DNA from: Agrostemma githago
Taxonomy: Eukaryota > Streptophyta > Magnoliopsida > Caryophyllales > Caryophyllaceae
Length of the DNA: 64,000 bases
Reading direction: 5' to 3'
Assembly (NCBI GenBank): GCA_958450325.1
Contig: OY288254.1
Coordinates: 40,005,077 to 40,069,076, forward strand
Positions within the stretch are counted from its first letter, which is position 1. Every line of letters begins with the position of its first letter. A model generated the notes under the pieces. The model did no database searches and had not been told where the DNA came from. It saw nothing but the letters and a program-made list of their open reading frames with translations. Shown in pieces: positions 44,831 through 58,026 of the stretch. Position numbers and translations under genes: made by a program.

Positions 44831-45790
44831 TTTAGACACCCACATTTGGCTGCTAGGTGTCTACAGTAGTTTCAAAAAAACACCCGATGATGATCGGACG
44901 CAAACATGTTTCTACGGAGTACAAATCTCACAAAATTGACATCAAATTCAGGCCCAACGGATCGTTTCCAATCAAACAAGACTAATTTGGGTAAAAACCG
45001 ACACCGGAAATAAAACCGACTTTTAGCAATTGGGTCAAACCCCAGTCAAAGCCGTTTCCGACACACAAAAAATAGCCATGCAAACATCAAAAGTCCAACC
45101 CAAATACAAGGTCCACAAAATACCCAACCCAAGGCCAAATTCGGACCCCTTCGCTCCAGCTGACCCACTCGATCGAGTGGGCCCTCAACAGGCCCGTGTG
45201 CGGCAGCTTGGGCCACTCGACCGAGTCAGCAGGGTACTCGGTCGAGTAACCCTAGACGAGGATCGGGGGCATGCCTATATATACACCTCCTTTGCAACAC
45301 AATTACGAGAACTTTTTACAACCCTACTACTTGCACACAATTTCTAGTCTTACAACCCTAATTACTCATCTTCAACCTTGAACCCTAGCAACCTCAAACC
45401 CTAAACCACCATAACTCCATCTACATAGATCTCGAACTCCCGTGCCTAGGCCACAACTAGACGAGTCATATCCGAGAATACGAAACATGTAGGTTGAGGG
45501 TGCAATATTCCCGACTCTTCTTCTCTCTTTCTCTTCCTCGCCTCGTCGGTCCCTTGTCGTCCGTCGTTGTCGTCGTTGTCTTTTTATTTTATTTTATTGT
45601 CGCGTTCTAATATCGGTAATATCACTAATATTAAGGCATTAAATTGCTCGCTAATTCGTGTCGAGCGCGAAGGATGTTGGGATAAGGAAACCCGAATATA
45701 CAAGGGTGCTGCACCTGATATTGCCGGTCGCTTATCCCGACACCCCGAGTGCTTGATTGTTGAAGCGAGTCAAACGTCAACAATAACGTT

Positions 45791-47863
45791 TGTAATCCCC
45801 TAGAAAATTTAACGCGATACAGTGGCGGAAACACTGTAAAGTCGGGATTAAAACACACTGTAACTATGTCTTAGTAAAATTAAAATGGTAAAGTCAAACA
45901 ATAGGCCTACAATAAAAATGGCCAAAATTTAAAACAATCCACAAAAGGGGTTGAACAATCCATAAGACATTATTATTCAAAATAAATAAGTAGGATCCAC
46001 ACTGCCCGCTAGCCCACACCCGGAACATGTATACCTGCCATGTTAAAACATAACAGCCACAATCAGTGGGGAGCAACGTCAACGTTCTCCCAGCCGTATA
46101 ACATGATTTTACAAATGTAATTACTACTATAGAAAAATAGTAAAAATGGAAAACATTAAAACATCATATTAAAAATAAGCTTTCAGTGAAAAACTTCACG
46201 TAACGAAACAATATAAATAAAATGAGTTTTCCGAAGAAAACATAAAACATTTGCCAACCTGCAAATGAAAATGTACCGATAATAATAAAAATATTCAAAA
46301 TGGCGTTATGGATAGGAGTAATGTAGACGGCTAAACTTTCACTAGGAGAATACTAAAAACTAGCTTCGAGAACTTAGTTCAAACAAATCAAACTTCGGTC
46401 TCTAACTAGGCTACTCAACTATAATAGAGGGACGACTTATAAATGCGGTGACCCTAGTTTAAGACAATGCACATCCCTCCTGGGATTACCTGTCACCCAA
46501 TTCAACTTATGACGGCGACTTACTGCGAGGCCTAAGCTTAAGGTTAAAATGTACACAACTCCCGAGATACCTGTCACCCAGTTCAACAACCAATGTACCG
46601 ATTCCTGATACACTAGCCTTATAGTTGATGGCAAAACCGTAAACCCAAGAATATATTACTCTAACCTCACACTTGTCCTTATTCCATAACTCCAAAACAA
46701 AGCCATTATCGATATTTAAAATAATCAATATAAATAAAATGAGGATAAAAGAAGTAAACATTTATATTCTAAAAGAGGAAAATTTCTATTTTAGGAAACT
46801 TCTTTTTTTAGAAACTTTACTAAAAATAGCATTATATCAAAATAGTGAAAATATTAGTTCATACTAATACCACATTTTTATTAAACGATATAGATTTATG
46901 AAACTAATACTTTCGGCCTTAACGATATTAATTATTAAAGTAAGAACATTTGAGTTTATGAAATTATTTAAATATCGTACAAGTGTATAAAATGATTAAA
47001 AATGTCTTAAACATTTTAATAATACTAATCAGGGTGTTTTAAAAATTTACAAAGCTAAAATTCTCTAATTATTATTAGTTACGACAATACGATTACAAAT
47101 AGGAATTTACGGCAAATGTCAAATTAAATCTTTTAACGTCTTTTATTTAATTAAACCATTGAATATTTGGAATATGTTAAGGGATGATTTAACTCTTAAA
47201 GTTTCAGATTTAAATATTTTCAAAATAGCTGGAAAAATAAATCTTTTAGGTAAGACGAAGCATTTTAACGATAAATCGTAATTTGTCCAAAAATCAATAC
47301 TTATTAATTAAAGAGTTTAATAAATAGTACAAAAATTACGTAATATAGTTAAAATATATTTATGGACATTCCGTCCAGAAAATAAAATTTTCCAGAATCC
47401 TAAAACTCGGTTTTTAAAGTGTTTTCTCGTTAATCCTCTAATCTCGACAATAACGATTAATAAAAATAGTAATTACAAATTGATTTAAGTATTAATATCC
47501 AAAAATTATTATTAAACTTAAAAATTATGATTTCCCAGAAAATACTATTTTTCCATATTTCTAAAAATTCCAGATTTAATAAATCCCGTCAAAACCGTCT
47601 TTAAAACCCGTTTTCACAATTAACGATTCCATTAATAAAACTTATCGTTCCTAACATTTTATTAAAGCACTAATAATCATAAAATTACATTTTATCATGA
47701 AATAATCAGAATCTAATTTTTTCCAGATTAAATCAAAAGACCAAAAATCGAGAATTTAAACGACAAACGCGGTTTTAACGATAAACAATGATTTAAAGCG
47801 ATTAATTAATTTAACGATAAACAATAATTAATTAATTAAAATAGAGAATTTAAACGACAAACG
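45791..47863 (+). mobile_element. AT-rich LTR-like fragment
   Basis: Begins TGTAATCCCCTAG exactly where the host LTR breaks off, a start typical of some plant gypsy (chromovirus) LTRs. No ORF of note. The words CCTGTCACCCA(A/G)TTCAAC repeat at 46489 and 46571. It ends without a clear LTR terminus against the CACTA remnant. The family is not certain. Confidence 0.45.
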
Positions 47864-47876
47864 CCGAGACATGTCC

Positions 47877-48605
47877 TCAATTGATACTGTAGAGGAACAC
47901 AAATCTCGGACAAGCATCAATCTTTTGATGCGGGAGTTGAAGTCCCTTCACAACCTTTTTGGTTGTGTAGAATGATCGGGTCATGATATTGTCTTTTGGA
48001 ATAACTCTCTCGAGCAAGGCAGCAATACCATCGACACAAGCAAAGGACAGGTTGAACTCACATTTAAGGCTAACTACCATAGACGCGACTTCTAACAAAG
48101 TCACATCGCACCCTCCGTATAACGGTTTCTCCGAAGCGTCCAACATGTCAAAAAACGTCTTTGCTCGTGGGTTAGGCTCTTGCGGGTTAGGTGAGTCTTG
48201 TGGGTTGGGTGAGTCTCGTGGGTAAGGTGAGTCGTCATTCGCATATGTGTTCTCGTTATTAAACAAGTTGCACTCCACAACATCAACTATCATACCTCTC
48301 AAGCCCCCCTCATTTTGATGGTTTTCGGGTCCCTCAGACTGAGATGACTCACCATGACAAATCCAATAATAGTAATCGGGTGAAAAACGACTATAGATGA
48401 CATGTTCCTTCACTACAAGGACCTCAAGAAATTTTAGGTTCTTGCATTTAGTACACGGACACCTAACCTCCCCCCGCGATGCATAATCTACTGACTTTTT
48501 AGCTACCTAGACAAATGATTCAACACCCCTCAAAAATTCGACGGTGGGACATCTCTTCTTATCAAGTCTTCCCTCATACATCCATTTTCGTTCAATTCTC
48601 TTCAT
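47877..48605 (-). pseudogene. N-terminal fragment of TNP2-type transposase
   Basis: The start MKRIERKWMYEGRLDKKRCP at 48605, the cysteine cluster (CPCTKCKNL) and the following region to LPHQKIDAC match the first 280 or so residues of the transposase at 9769-8930. The sequence carries a TAG in ESFV*VAKK. After the deletion join, the frame runs into a short unrelated tail. The proline-rich repeat (SPNPQD) differs in number from the other copy. Confidence 0.92.
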
Positions 48606-49170
48606 TTTCTATGTTCAAAAAATATATATAATAAATTAAAGTTTATTTTTCCTAACTTCATTATAACATACTAAACAAAAATTTAATCACCAGTTAACTT
48701 AAACCTAATTTCTCTAACTAAGTTTCCTCAATTTAATCACTAATACGTCAAAGTAAACCAAAATGTCTTACTACTCTAGAATTGGCTTTACAAAAATCAG
48801 TCACCGATTTTAATAACAAATGTAATCACAATTTCATCGCAATTTACGAAAACCTAACTCATTTTTCAATTTAATCCCAAAATAACCAAACGAAACCCAA
48901 AAAATCATGGCCTAGCTCCGACAAAAACAGCTAAAACAGGTCAAATAAGGTCAAATTTTCGGATACAGATAACAAAACTCCGAAAGCACCACTAACACCT
49001 AATTACAACCCCGATCAAGAGAGAAGTGGTTTCGGGAAAATCCGACATTATAACGACACCTTTTGGTCCGTCCTAAGTGACACAAAAACTCACAGAATGC
49101 CCTAGAGGTCATTCTAGCTCCATTCAACCAAATTGTTTAAACCCTAATCAAAATTGTGATGGGCAAAACT

Positions 49171-49315
49171 AATCAACCTAATCGAATTTGGCCTAAACTA
49201 ATCAACCTAATCGAATTTGGCCTAAACTAATCAACCTAATCGAATTTGGCCTAAACTAATCAACCTAATCGAATTTGGCCTAAACTAATCAACCTAATCT
49301 AAATTTAGACCTAAA
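49171..49315. repeat. 29-bp tandem repeat in the CACTA remnant
   Basis: Four perfect copies of a 29-bp unit (AATCAACCTAATCGAATTTG followed by GCCTAAACT) and a partial fifth. The full-length CACTA has only about two copies of this unit, so it expanded here. Confidence 0.93.
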
Positions 49316-50763
49316 CAATATTTAGTAGCAAACTATCAATAAATAACGTAACAATAACTAAATATAATGAATAACAACTAAATAAGTAAGAAACATACCA
49401 AAGATTAGGAAAAAATTGAGGAGAGGAAATGAGGAATGGCGCGGCGAGGAGAGGAAGAGAGTTAGAGAGTGGTTTTTTTTAGAGAGTGATGGGGGAGAGG
49501 GTGGTACGCCAGTATTTGTCGCCATAATACCTGGACGGGCGTCCACTATCGGACACCATGGGTGGATGCCCATTTTCCCAAAATGGCGTCCGACAGTGGA
49601 CGCCATTTGGGGTAAATGGCGTCCGACTGTCGACGCCCGTAGACCTCAATTTCATCCTTCCCATTTTTAGGTCGGATGCCAATTTTGATGTCTGACTGTG
49701 GACGCCTGTCGGTTTTTTCCGACGCCATGTCGGCGTCCATACGCCAAGGATGCCAACCAGGTGGACGCCCGGAACAATTTTTCTTGTAGTGTGCCTAGCC
49801 CACTCGATCGAGTGGCACCCCAAAAATCGAGGCAAAAGATCTTTTTGAGGACCACTCGGTCGAGTCCCTCAATGACTCGATCGAGTGGCGCCTCAAATAT
49901 TGGGCAGAAGCTTTTACCGAGGCATACTCGGTCGAGTCCCTCAATGACTCGATCGAGTGTCCCTTTATCACGTCAAAACGTGAGCCCTCAATACATGTCA
50001 AGCCTTATCAAATATTTTTATGACTTCGGCCAACACGTGTCAAGTCAATCACGTGTCATACTACATTCCAAAACCGTGCATCTTGTCATTTACGTCATTC
50101 TAATATATTTACAAACCGTTATTATCTTAACTAACCCGTTTGTTTTCTACTTTTGTCTTGTTATTTTCATATGTTTGCTTTATTGTACTAAAACGAACCT
50201 CACATGCTAAATACAACTTTGACGTTAATTTAGATGCATTAAATCGACATAGCAACTTATTCTAATCTTCACATGTTTAGTCAAAATATTGTTTGCATAT
50301 CATTCAATCGAATTACTAACGTGCGTATTCAAATGTCAAATAATATCCTAGTAGAGGCCGCTAAGTGCGGGCGGGGTTGGGTGTTCTTTGTGAACGTCCC
50401 AACACGTATCCTCACCCCTTACTCATAACCTCGGTTTCTGGATGTCCGAAACCGTTGGCGCACGAGAGTCATTCAATACACGGTATCCGATAATGTCGGT
50501 ATCGGTATCAAAATGCAAAGGGACGAATCCAATAAACTCTGAGATCTGAATGGGCCGTTCTTTGTGCACGGCCCACTAAGATATGGAGTGGGTTCGAAGG
50601 GGCCCGAACTCCCACAAAGTTCGGTGCCGACTCCATTTAGATTTAAATTTCAATTTGATCCATCTCACATGAGATTCATTCGCCTCCCCAAACCCGCGCG
50701 TGGCCGCGTCGGGGTGGACCTATGTCATGTCCACACCTTTCATCACGTTTGAGGATGTATAGG

Positions 50764-52970
50764 TGTAGACACCCAGATTTGGACCTAGTGGCTGCAGGAG
50801 TGCCCAACAAACACCCGATGACGATTGGACTGCAACGCGGCGCGGGTTCGCGATGTTTTGGATAGTTTTTCTATAGAATGGATCAAATAACTACCCGGAA
50901 AAAATAAATTAACATCAAGGTAGCCTTAGTCGTGTCATTACGGTCGCGTCGACACTAATTAGAGTCAATTCCGACACCGGGGCCCCGAATCGGTCCCGAA
51001 ATATGCAAAGTCAAACCCGAGTTAACGCGTCGGGCGGAGCGAACCTCGGAATGCGCACACGAAGCCCACTCGGCGCTCAACGCGCTAAGGTTAAAGGGAA
51101 GCCTTAACCTCCAAGAAAGACTAAGAAATGCATTTTCTCCGTTTTGGAAAATTTTGATATCGGATCTTCATAACTTCGATAGCCTGAGCTCTGGTGCCTG
51201 AAGACTGAACTGCCTCACACCAGGCGTCTGAAGACTGAATCGCTGGACACCAGGTGTCCATATGGGAGACGAGGGCCGAAAAACACCTATAAATACCCCC
51301 CTCACCTCATTCATTCGACACACAATCACGAGTTCGTGCGTGCCTACTTCTACACAACTCGTTCTTCCCTCTCTTTTTCTCGCTTAGGGCTCGCATTCCG
51401 AAACCCGAGGCAAACGATCTACTCGATCGTTGTTCCGATAATCGAAATCGACGCTATTTCTCACCTTCGAGCACCCCACTCGATCCCGAGGTGCCTGTGT
51501 TGGACTAGCTACTCTGAGTCTAGTAACGGAGTTCTGCCGGATTAGCTTCAGAACTAGCAAGTAGTAACGAAGTTCTGCCGGATTAGCCACAGGAGGGGCC
51601 AACGGTAACGAAACTCTGCCAAAATCGCCAGGCAAGCTAGGAGGATCCGCCTTTCGAAGTCGAATCGTCACTATGTTGTCATCTAAACAAAACTTTACAT
51701 TCTTGTACTTTTAATATGCACTGCGATAATGTCAAACATGGACACTAGGTCCACTACACATACTAAAACACGTAACGTCCCTACTTCAATCATAAACACT
51801 AAAGTACTCTAAGTAAACCCAAGTAGTTCCGAGATCCGTTCTCAAACTATCTATGTATCGTGTCCCGTTTAGCGTATACTCCGAGGGTGCAACTTCTCAC
51901 TACGTGATTTACTTATATTCGCATTAACAGTTTTTCGTATGATTTATTGCTTTTATGACCTTATAATCGCATGCTAAATCACCTAACACGGAATTCTAAA
52001 CGTAAATCAACTAAAATTGAACAAAACGATGGTCGGGTTCCGTATTAGTCCCGGTGCTCACCATGTATGGTTCGACGCATCCCTATTAATACCGAACCGA
52101 TGCATCTTAAGCAGAATACTGGGTAAGGTATACTACGAGAACGACTAATATCCGTATTACCTCGTTAAAACTGATTTGCAAATACCTATAATATTAGTAC
52201 TCTCTACTCTCCTATGTGCATCTTTCATGGCCTGCTTGTCATGTGAAATCGCATGCAAAGAATGTAAACACAACTACTTCGACGACAAAACTTACTTGCC
52301 CTTAAACAACCGACATAGCAAAAGGTATAGGGTGAAAACAATGGATATTACAGTACTTCCGCCACAACAAAAGAACAAAGTTATCAACCCACCAATTGAT
52401 TAGTAGACGCCGCTATAGTGCGGGCGGGATTGGGTGTCGATGTCTATCGGACGTTGGCTTCCCAATACGTACCCTCACCCCTCACCCCTTACTCAGAGTC
52501 GATGGTTTTCGGATGTCTGAAACCATGGGCAATGTGAGTCATTCCAGGCATGGAGTGCTTAAGGGTACAAGTCTTTATCTTTAGGTCCCTTGCCCCTCAA
52601 CTTTGAGCCAGCTAAGGATCAAAGTTGACTAGAACGGTTTCCGAGTCCCCATAATTGACTCGGTGGAGACTCCACAAATTGGCAACGAATTCAGTACACT
52701 AAAAAGGTCGCCTTACCAAACATATCGGCCTTTAAACATTTACAACCACGACTCGATCGATTCCAAAGGAAACACGGGTGCTCGCACCCGTCTAGTACAA
52801 GTCCGGATCGTCATCCGAATCGAGGTCCGAAACATCGCCCTGTACGCGATATCGGACCGACCCCCTACCGGGAGGGGGCCGCGTGGGTGGCCGCCGCCAT
52901 ACATTGAAAAGCCGGGTCGGTCCCGCGCGGGTGTGCGCTTGGCGCCGGGCGGTGCGGACGGATGTCCACA
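50764..52970 (+). repeat. 5' LTR of element 4
   Basis: 2207 bp, TGTAGACACCCAG ... GATGTCCACA. TATAAATA at 51288-51295. Three GTAACGAA(G/A)(T/C)TCTGCC words at 51524-51625. Start and end follow elements 1 and 3, but the middle is different. Confidence 0.88.
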
Positions 52971-52973
52971 GTT

Positions 52974-52991
52974 TGGCGACTCCCCTGGGGA
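52974..52991 (+). other. Primer binding site of element 4
   Basis: TGGCGACTCCCCTGGGGA, one base different from the PBS of element 1. Confidence 0.88.
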
Positions 52992-54440
52992 TTTGGAAAC
53001 AAGTTTCCAGCGGTGGTGTAACTTGAACGAGATCGGTGAAGCTCATTTCTTAGTTCCTAGTTGTGGTCACTACAGGTTTTGGCCCTAAAAAGCCCACCCT
53101 AACCAATATCAGGACTAATCGACCTCTTCGCTGTAAGACCCTTATGGACACGCGGAGAGATCCTCGGTTGACGCTCCGGCAGCCTAACGCGTACTTCGCC
53201 GATATACTAAACGAATAGTTCTGAACGGATGGTATGACACTCGTCTCCCAGATGATTTGTCAATACCCAAGCAAAGGTTATTCGTGGGCGGTAGCCTACC
53301 CTAACTTACCCGTATCTGCATCCTGCATGAGTGTATGTATTCCTAGTTATGTGTAGCGTGTTTGAACACCTCAAATAAAACACTAAAAATCTGGATTCAA
53401 CCATGACAACATATTCAACTGCACCCAACTCCGTTTTCGTAGAAGAAAAAAGGGCATCTCCAAAACTGTCGTTTTAGCGCCGATGCTCTGGCCAATTCAA
53501 AATGATGTTCGAAAACCTTTTAAAAGCACCGTCATCATGACGGATTTTAAATATTTTAAAAAAAAAAAACAAACAAAAAATGCCATCAACTTGGCCAAAG
53601 TAAAAACCGTCAACAACGAGTACTGTTAATACCACCGAAAATCCCGATCAACGGAATCAAGGTACATCGAACAATTACATTTTTTTATGTTTTAAAAAAA
53701 ACGTTTTTATGCACATACCGTTAACACGAACGAAGCTTCAATTAATGAAGGCAAAGAATCCGAAACGGTCACAAAACGTCATTTTCAAAACACCGTCACC
53801 AGACATCATGTTATGTCACAAACACCGCTTAAAGGCACCACGTCGTCATTTTCAAAACCGGTTCGCCCTAAGAACCGTGCTTCTTTTGAAAAAAAAACAC
53901 CATTTACACTTTTGCTATCGTCGAATCCTCGACGCACATGTAGCAACACACTTTCACGTCACAAACGATGTCATCACGCCATCGTCACCCCAATTTTACA
54001 AATCCTCCTTTTTGAAAAGACTTCCTTTGCAAAAGCTCGATCATTTAAAAAAAAAAAACATCAAAGCTCTTTGATCCTGAGTCGGGATAGCGATCAACTT
54101 CCTACGTCGTATAACCGTGTGATTAACTGTCTATGTTAGTTACTAGGGTCACCTCTATCCGAGGTCTTACATTTTGGGTCGTCTCAACTAGAGAAAGTCC
54201 TCTTTTAAATCTCACCCCCGAGATTTGTGTCAAATCGTCTCGCTCTAGAGACATGGCTCCATTAGGCGTTCCGCCGAATACACCGAGAGTCTAAAGCACA
54301 TGAGCCCAAAAGACGATGGCCACAAGCACGCGCAAATCAAGGGTCTTATTCCCGTGTCGCTCTACTCGGAGCATTCCTCGAGTCTCTAAGTCATCCGTTG
54401 GATCCAATCTGACCTTTTGATCCTTTCCCACTAGAATCAC
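52992..54440 (+). other. Leader of element 4
   Basis: No gene. Several repeated words built on AC(C)GTC and TTTTAAAA (53500-54060), for example CGTCATTTTCAAAAC at 53777 and 53843. Similar in place, but not clearly in sequence, to the leaders of elements 1 and 3. Confidence 0.6.
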
Positions 54441-54444
54441 TCCA

Positions 54445-55182
54445 CAACATATCGGTAGATTCAAGCGCCATCGAAAGCATCCGTAACGATGTCAATACCC
54501 TAACCAAATTGGTTCGCAACATCCATACTTCGGTGACCTGTTTGACTTTCTCCGTTCGTTACATCGATAACCGCCTCAATTTCCTTGAGAGTAAAGACAC
54601 AAAAAGCGAAAGAAATGCTAATCCGAGCGATTACCATGCTCAAGGACCTACCGAGGGTAGAGCATCCCAATGCTCCACCCGATCGAACTTCTTAAAATCG
54701 ATACGGGAAAAACCTCAAGACCTTATAAAACCGCATCCAACAAAGTAGAAAGGTCCCTAAGGGAATTCACCCCAATCAATTCTTCCTACACCGAAGTTCT
54801 CGAGCATCTGGTCGATCAAGGGAAGCTCGAGCCCATAGGTCCTACTGCGGACCAACTCGCAGACAAAAGGGCAAAGTCATGGGATGCTAATAAATATTGC
54901 CATTTCCAGCGTGGTAATGGCCATAAAACTGAATCTTGTTTTCGACTTAAACACGTCATACAAGACATGATCGAAAACGGGACGATTCGTCTCCCTCCAC
55001 CCGAGAAACCAAACTATACCACAAACCCCTTTAGCATTCACATGGTCTTCGACGACGCCATCGATTGTTCCCACCTCGACCCTATAGAGAAGAATGTCTG
55101 GAAGATCGTGACAACCCACGGGCATCCACCGAGACGAGTAAATCTGTGTCTGAGTCAGAGTCTAGTTCGTGTTAGGACCTAG
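54445..55182 (+). pseudogene. gag: Capsid-less gag of element 4
   Basis: The first frame encodes a coiled-coil-like part (SIRNDVNTLTKLVRNIHTSV, about 54470-54600). It ends at a TAG near 54746, and the next frame (from 54670) carries REFTPINSSYTEVLEHLVDQGKL and the finger CHFQRGNGHKTESC, then RLKHVIQDMIENG and FDDAIDCSHLDP. This last motif (CSHL) is also found in element 1. The His at the second ligand position is Gln, as in element 1. About 150 capsid residues present in element 1 are missing. Confidence 0.78.
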
Positions 55183-58026
55183 ACCTAATAGTATAACAAA
55201 TGTCTTTTGTTTTTTACATCGAGTCAGGAGGTGCGAGGGGATCTGTCCTCCACCACCCCAAAAACAATATCTCGGGCGCATAGCCCGCTTATTACTATCA
55301 ATAAACAGAAATAAACTTTTCTTCCTTTATAATGGGCCTCGACAGTAGCTTGATTTAATAACGCACTTTCTTGCTTACAACTCAATACTATGCCATTTAT
55401 CGATAACAATCAAACAAACCTCAAAACAACGAGGAATTACAAAAATTGAGATCCCGTGTTCTCTTTTTACGTATCCCATGTCTGGTGTCGAAAGCCACAT
55501 AACCATCCCTTAGAACGAGTATCCCTGAATCCTATGACAAATCTAGATAGTCTTTTAGCTTGTGATCAAAGACGGAAGGCAAACCCATTTCCCTACAATA
55601 AATACCCCCCAAATAAAGACCGACCAATTCCTACCATAGGTGCTAGTCTGACAAAAAGGAAAAAGAAGTCTGAAATGGCCAAAAAGAGCCAAAGAAAAAA
55701 TTAAACCAAGGCAAAACTAAACCGGTCCAATTCAATGATCAAGACCAAACTCAACGGTTAAAATGAAACTCCCTATCATTCAATTCGACTTTAAGTGCAA
55801 CGTCCGAACAAATAAAAAAAAAGAGAGAGAAAAAGAAAAATTAATAGACCAGTTAACTAGCACCCAAATACTAGACTCCCTACATTACAACCTTTAAGAC
55901 CTTCCTGACACACTTGTTAGGAGACAGTCCGGAATTTTGAGGATTCAAGCTCAATAGGATAATCTCAACCGTTAGGGCCAGACATGAAAATCAGATCCCA
56001 CGTAATATACATCCCGTCCGATTGAAGTCTGAGTCATTTTTACTCAGCTTCCCCTTTCCTATCACATTACGAAACATTAGCCCATAGCCCTAACTCCAGG
56101 CCACAAAAATCAAACTCCAGATTTTGATCTATTGAAACCACTTATTACCTAGCTCCACATTCCAAAACCATCCAAGCCAGTCACCCGACCCAAACACGGT
56201 ATCTCGGTAAATGTCACTTTCAAGGGGTCACACCCAACCACTCCACTGCACCTTAGTTCTTTAACTAGGGTGAATACACTCTAAACATCTCACAACGATA
56301 ATTGGCATAACGAGTCTAAAGCAAAATAACTCACAACTATAATGAACTACGAACATGGTTTGATTACGTCTAAAAACGGATACGTAGGCAACCCTTCCAA
56401 GGGTACAATCAACAAAAATATCAAAATCGATTACTCGATTCACATGCAAGTCGGAACCACCCCTATGTTCCGATTAACGAATGATTTCAATGATGAAGCA
56501 CAAACGACGAGCCGAGGATGGGGTGAAAACCCGAAAGGGCGCCCCGGGCAAAATGAAGAAACGAGTTGCGAGCCGTCGTTGAAAATAAAAAAAAAAAACA
56601 AAAAAAAGAGCAAAAAAAAAGACAAAACAAAAGTTGAGCCGAGGACGGGGTGAAAACCCGAAAGGGCGCCCCGGGCAAAATGAAGAATTGAGTTGCGAGC
56701 CACCACAAATAATAATAATAATAAATAACAAAAAAATGTGCTTCTCATTAATGCAACATCAATTGAATCAAGCCTTTGTCGAAGCCCTTTACATCGAGCA
56801 TCTAATATCCGGCCACCCCGGAAAATGACAACATGTCAAGCAAACCCTACAAAAAGTTAGTACTAATACGCCACATAATTATCAATTAATACAACATAGT
56901 ACTAAATGGCTGGGCTGTACCGGTCCAACTTTCCCTTTTCCCTTACCGTTCGGATGTGCTTGTTCGGGTCTCTCACTATAGACCCTGAACACAAGTATCC
57001 GTCATCTCAGCCAAAGGCCAGTACAGCCGATCCAATTTCCTCTCACTCACATTTTCAATATGGGTCTTGTCAGTCTTGGCCCATCTAGATGAACTGTCGA
57101 ATACTAGAATCGGTAACGTCGCCTTCGGTCGGGCGCTTAGCGACATTAGCCCACATAGCTTCCTTATTCTGTAGTACAGTCATCTCCACAATCCTTAACC
57201 TTTCACTCACATCCGACAACCGTGGACATCAGGAACGACCTCTTGAAGTCGCTAAACCCCTTTCCAAAAGCCGAAATGCCCGCGCAAGAGTGACAGGTCC
57301 ACACGGACAACACATTTCACCCGTCCAATCCACCAGACCTAGACGTCCTTTTTATTTTCTTTTTAGGGGGATAAGCTACCCCACCTAGGCGTGTTGTAGC
57401 CTTTAACGACATCGTCAATGCGCATCTGTAGCCTAGTACGACACTATCATTTAAGTAAAAAAAAGGAGTCTACTTTTTTCAAAAGTGGTCTAGCCTTTTT
57501 CCTTTTGCCTTAATTTAAATATTAATGTCAAGACAATTACACTTGTCTCCCAACACCGAGCACGCATTCAGTCGAAACATTTAGTTACAAGAGCATTCCT
57601 TACATTTTTCACATCCCGAGTCAAACATTCTAATCGACGTACTACTTGATCCAAATCCCGGCTCAAACTGACACATTTTAAGAATCCCGAAAAAGCATTT
57701 TCCTACTCTCATGCAATCTCAACAGATTCTAAAACGTCCTAAACTACGACGAAATTGCAAACAAACCAAACTTGAAGTGAGTACTTGTCATCTAAGTCGA
57801 CATTTCTAAAGAAAAACAAAACTCAAGGCTAACAAATCAATTGAAATACTAAAAGTTTAAAATATACAAACTATACAAATCCAAGCATAATCCGAGTTCA
57901 TAAACTAGGGAGGACCCCTAGAGGCTGCGCCTATAGCTATCACAAGGCCACCTATATCCTCATCTAGATCTAAATCTTCCAAATCAAGAACAAGAGACCC
58001 AGTACCATCCATACCCGATAGCATAT
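55183..58026 (+). other. Non-coding interior of element 4
   Basis: No pol. 55470-56220 matches element 3 (42240-43030). The conserved block (GAACTACGAACATGGTTTGA, GGATACGTAGGCAACCCTTC and AAGGGTACAATCAAC) is at 56341-56412. A GA-rich repeat pair with GGGTGAAAACCCGAAAGGGC lies at 56520-56560 and 56645-56685, separated by poly-A runs. Confidence 0.7.

Larger units (their letters stand above)
47864..49791 (-). mobile_element. Deleted CACTA remnant
   Basis: The right terminus (CACTACAAGAAAAATTG, minus strand, ending 49791) and subterminal GGCGTCC repeats (49540-49770) match the CACTA at 3803-10920. The left end is missing. Relative to that copy, bases corresponding to about 7659-9082 are deleted, with the join near 47909. 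It cannot move by itself. Confidence 0.93.
36928..50735 (+). mobile_element. Element 3: non-autonomous Tat-type retrotransposon, capsid-less gag, no pol
   Basis: 5' LTR 36928-39578, PBS, leader, a short broken gag-like frame, about 2.8 kb non-coding sequence, a tandem array, polypurine tract and a 3' LTR from 44831. LTR start (TGTAGACACCC), PBS, polypurine tract and leader are shared with element 1, so it is a Tat relative. No RT, RNase H or integrase is present. The outer 5-bp flanks (CAATG and CCTTT) do not match, and the right half of the 3' LTR is more diverged, so the right end may have been exchanged with another copy. Confidence 0.82.
44831..50735 (+). repeat. 3' LTR of element 3, chimeric and interrupted
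   Basis: 44831-45790 follows the 5' LTR closely. At 45791 it breaks into foreign AT-rich DNA and a CACTA remnant. LTR sequence returns at 49792 and ends at 50735 (GTCCACA). The second part matches the 5' LTR (38576-39578) much less well than the first part and about 600 bp in between are missing. TATATATA at 45276-45283. Confidence 0.78.

Noticed and set aside
52176..52403. 75-aa frame with a signal-like N terminus and cysteines
   Set aside because: It lies inside the element 4 LTR, is short and has no support from any second copy in the window.
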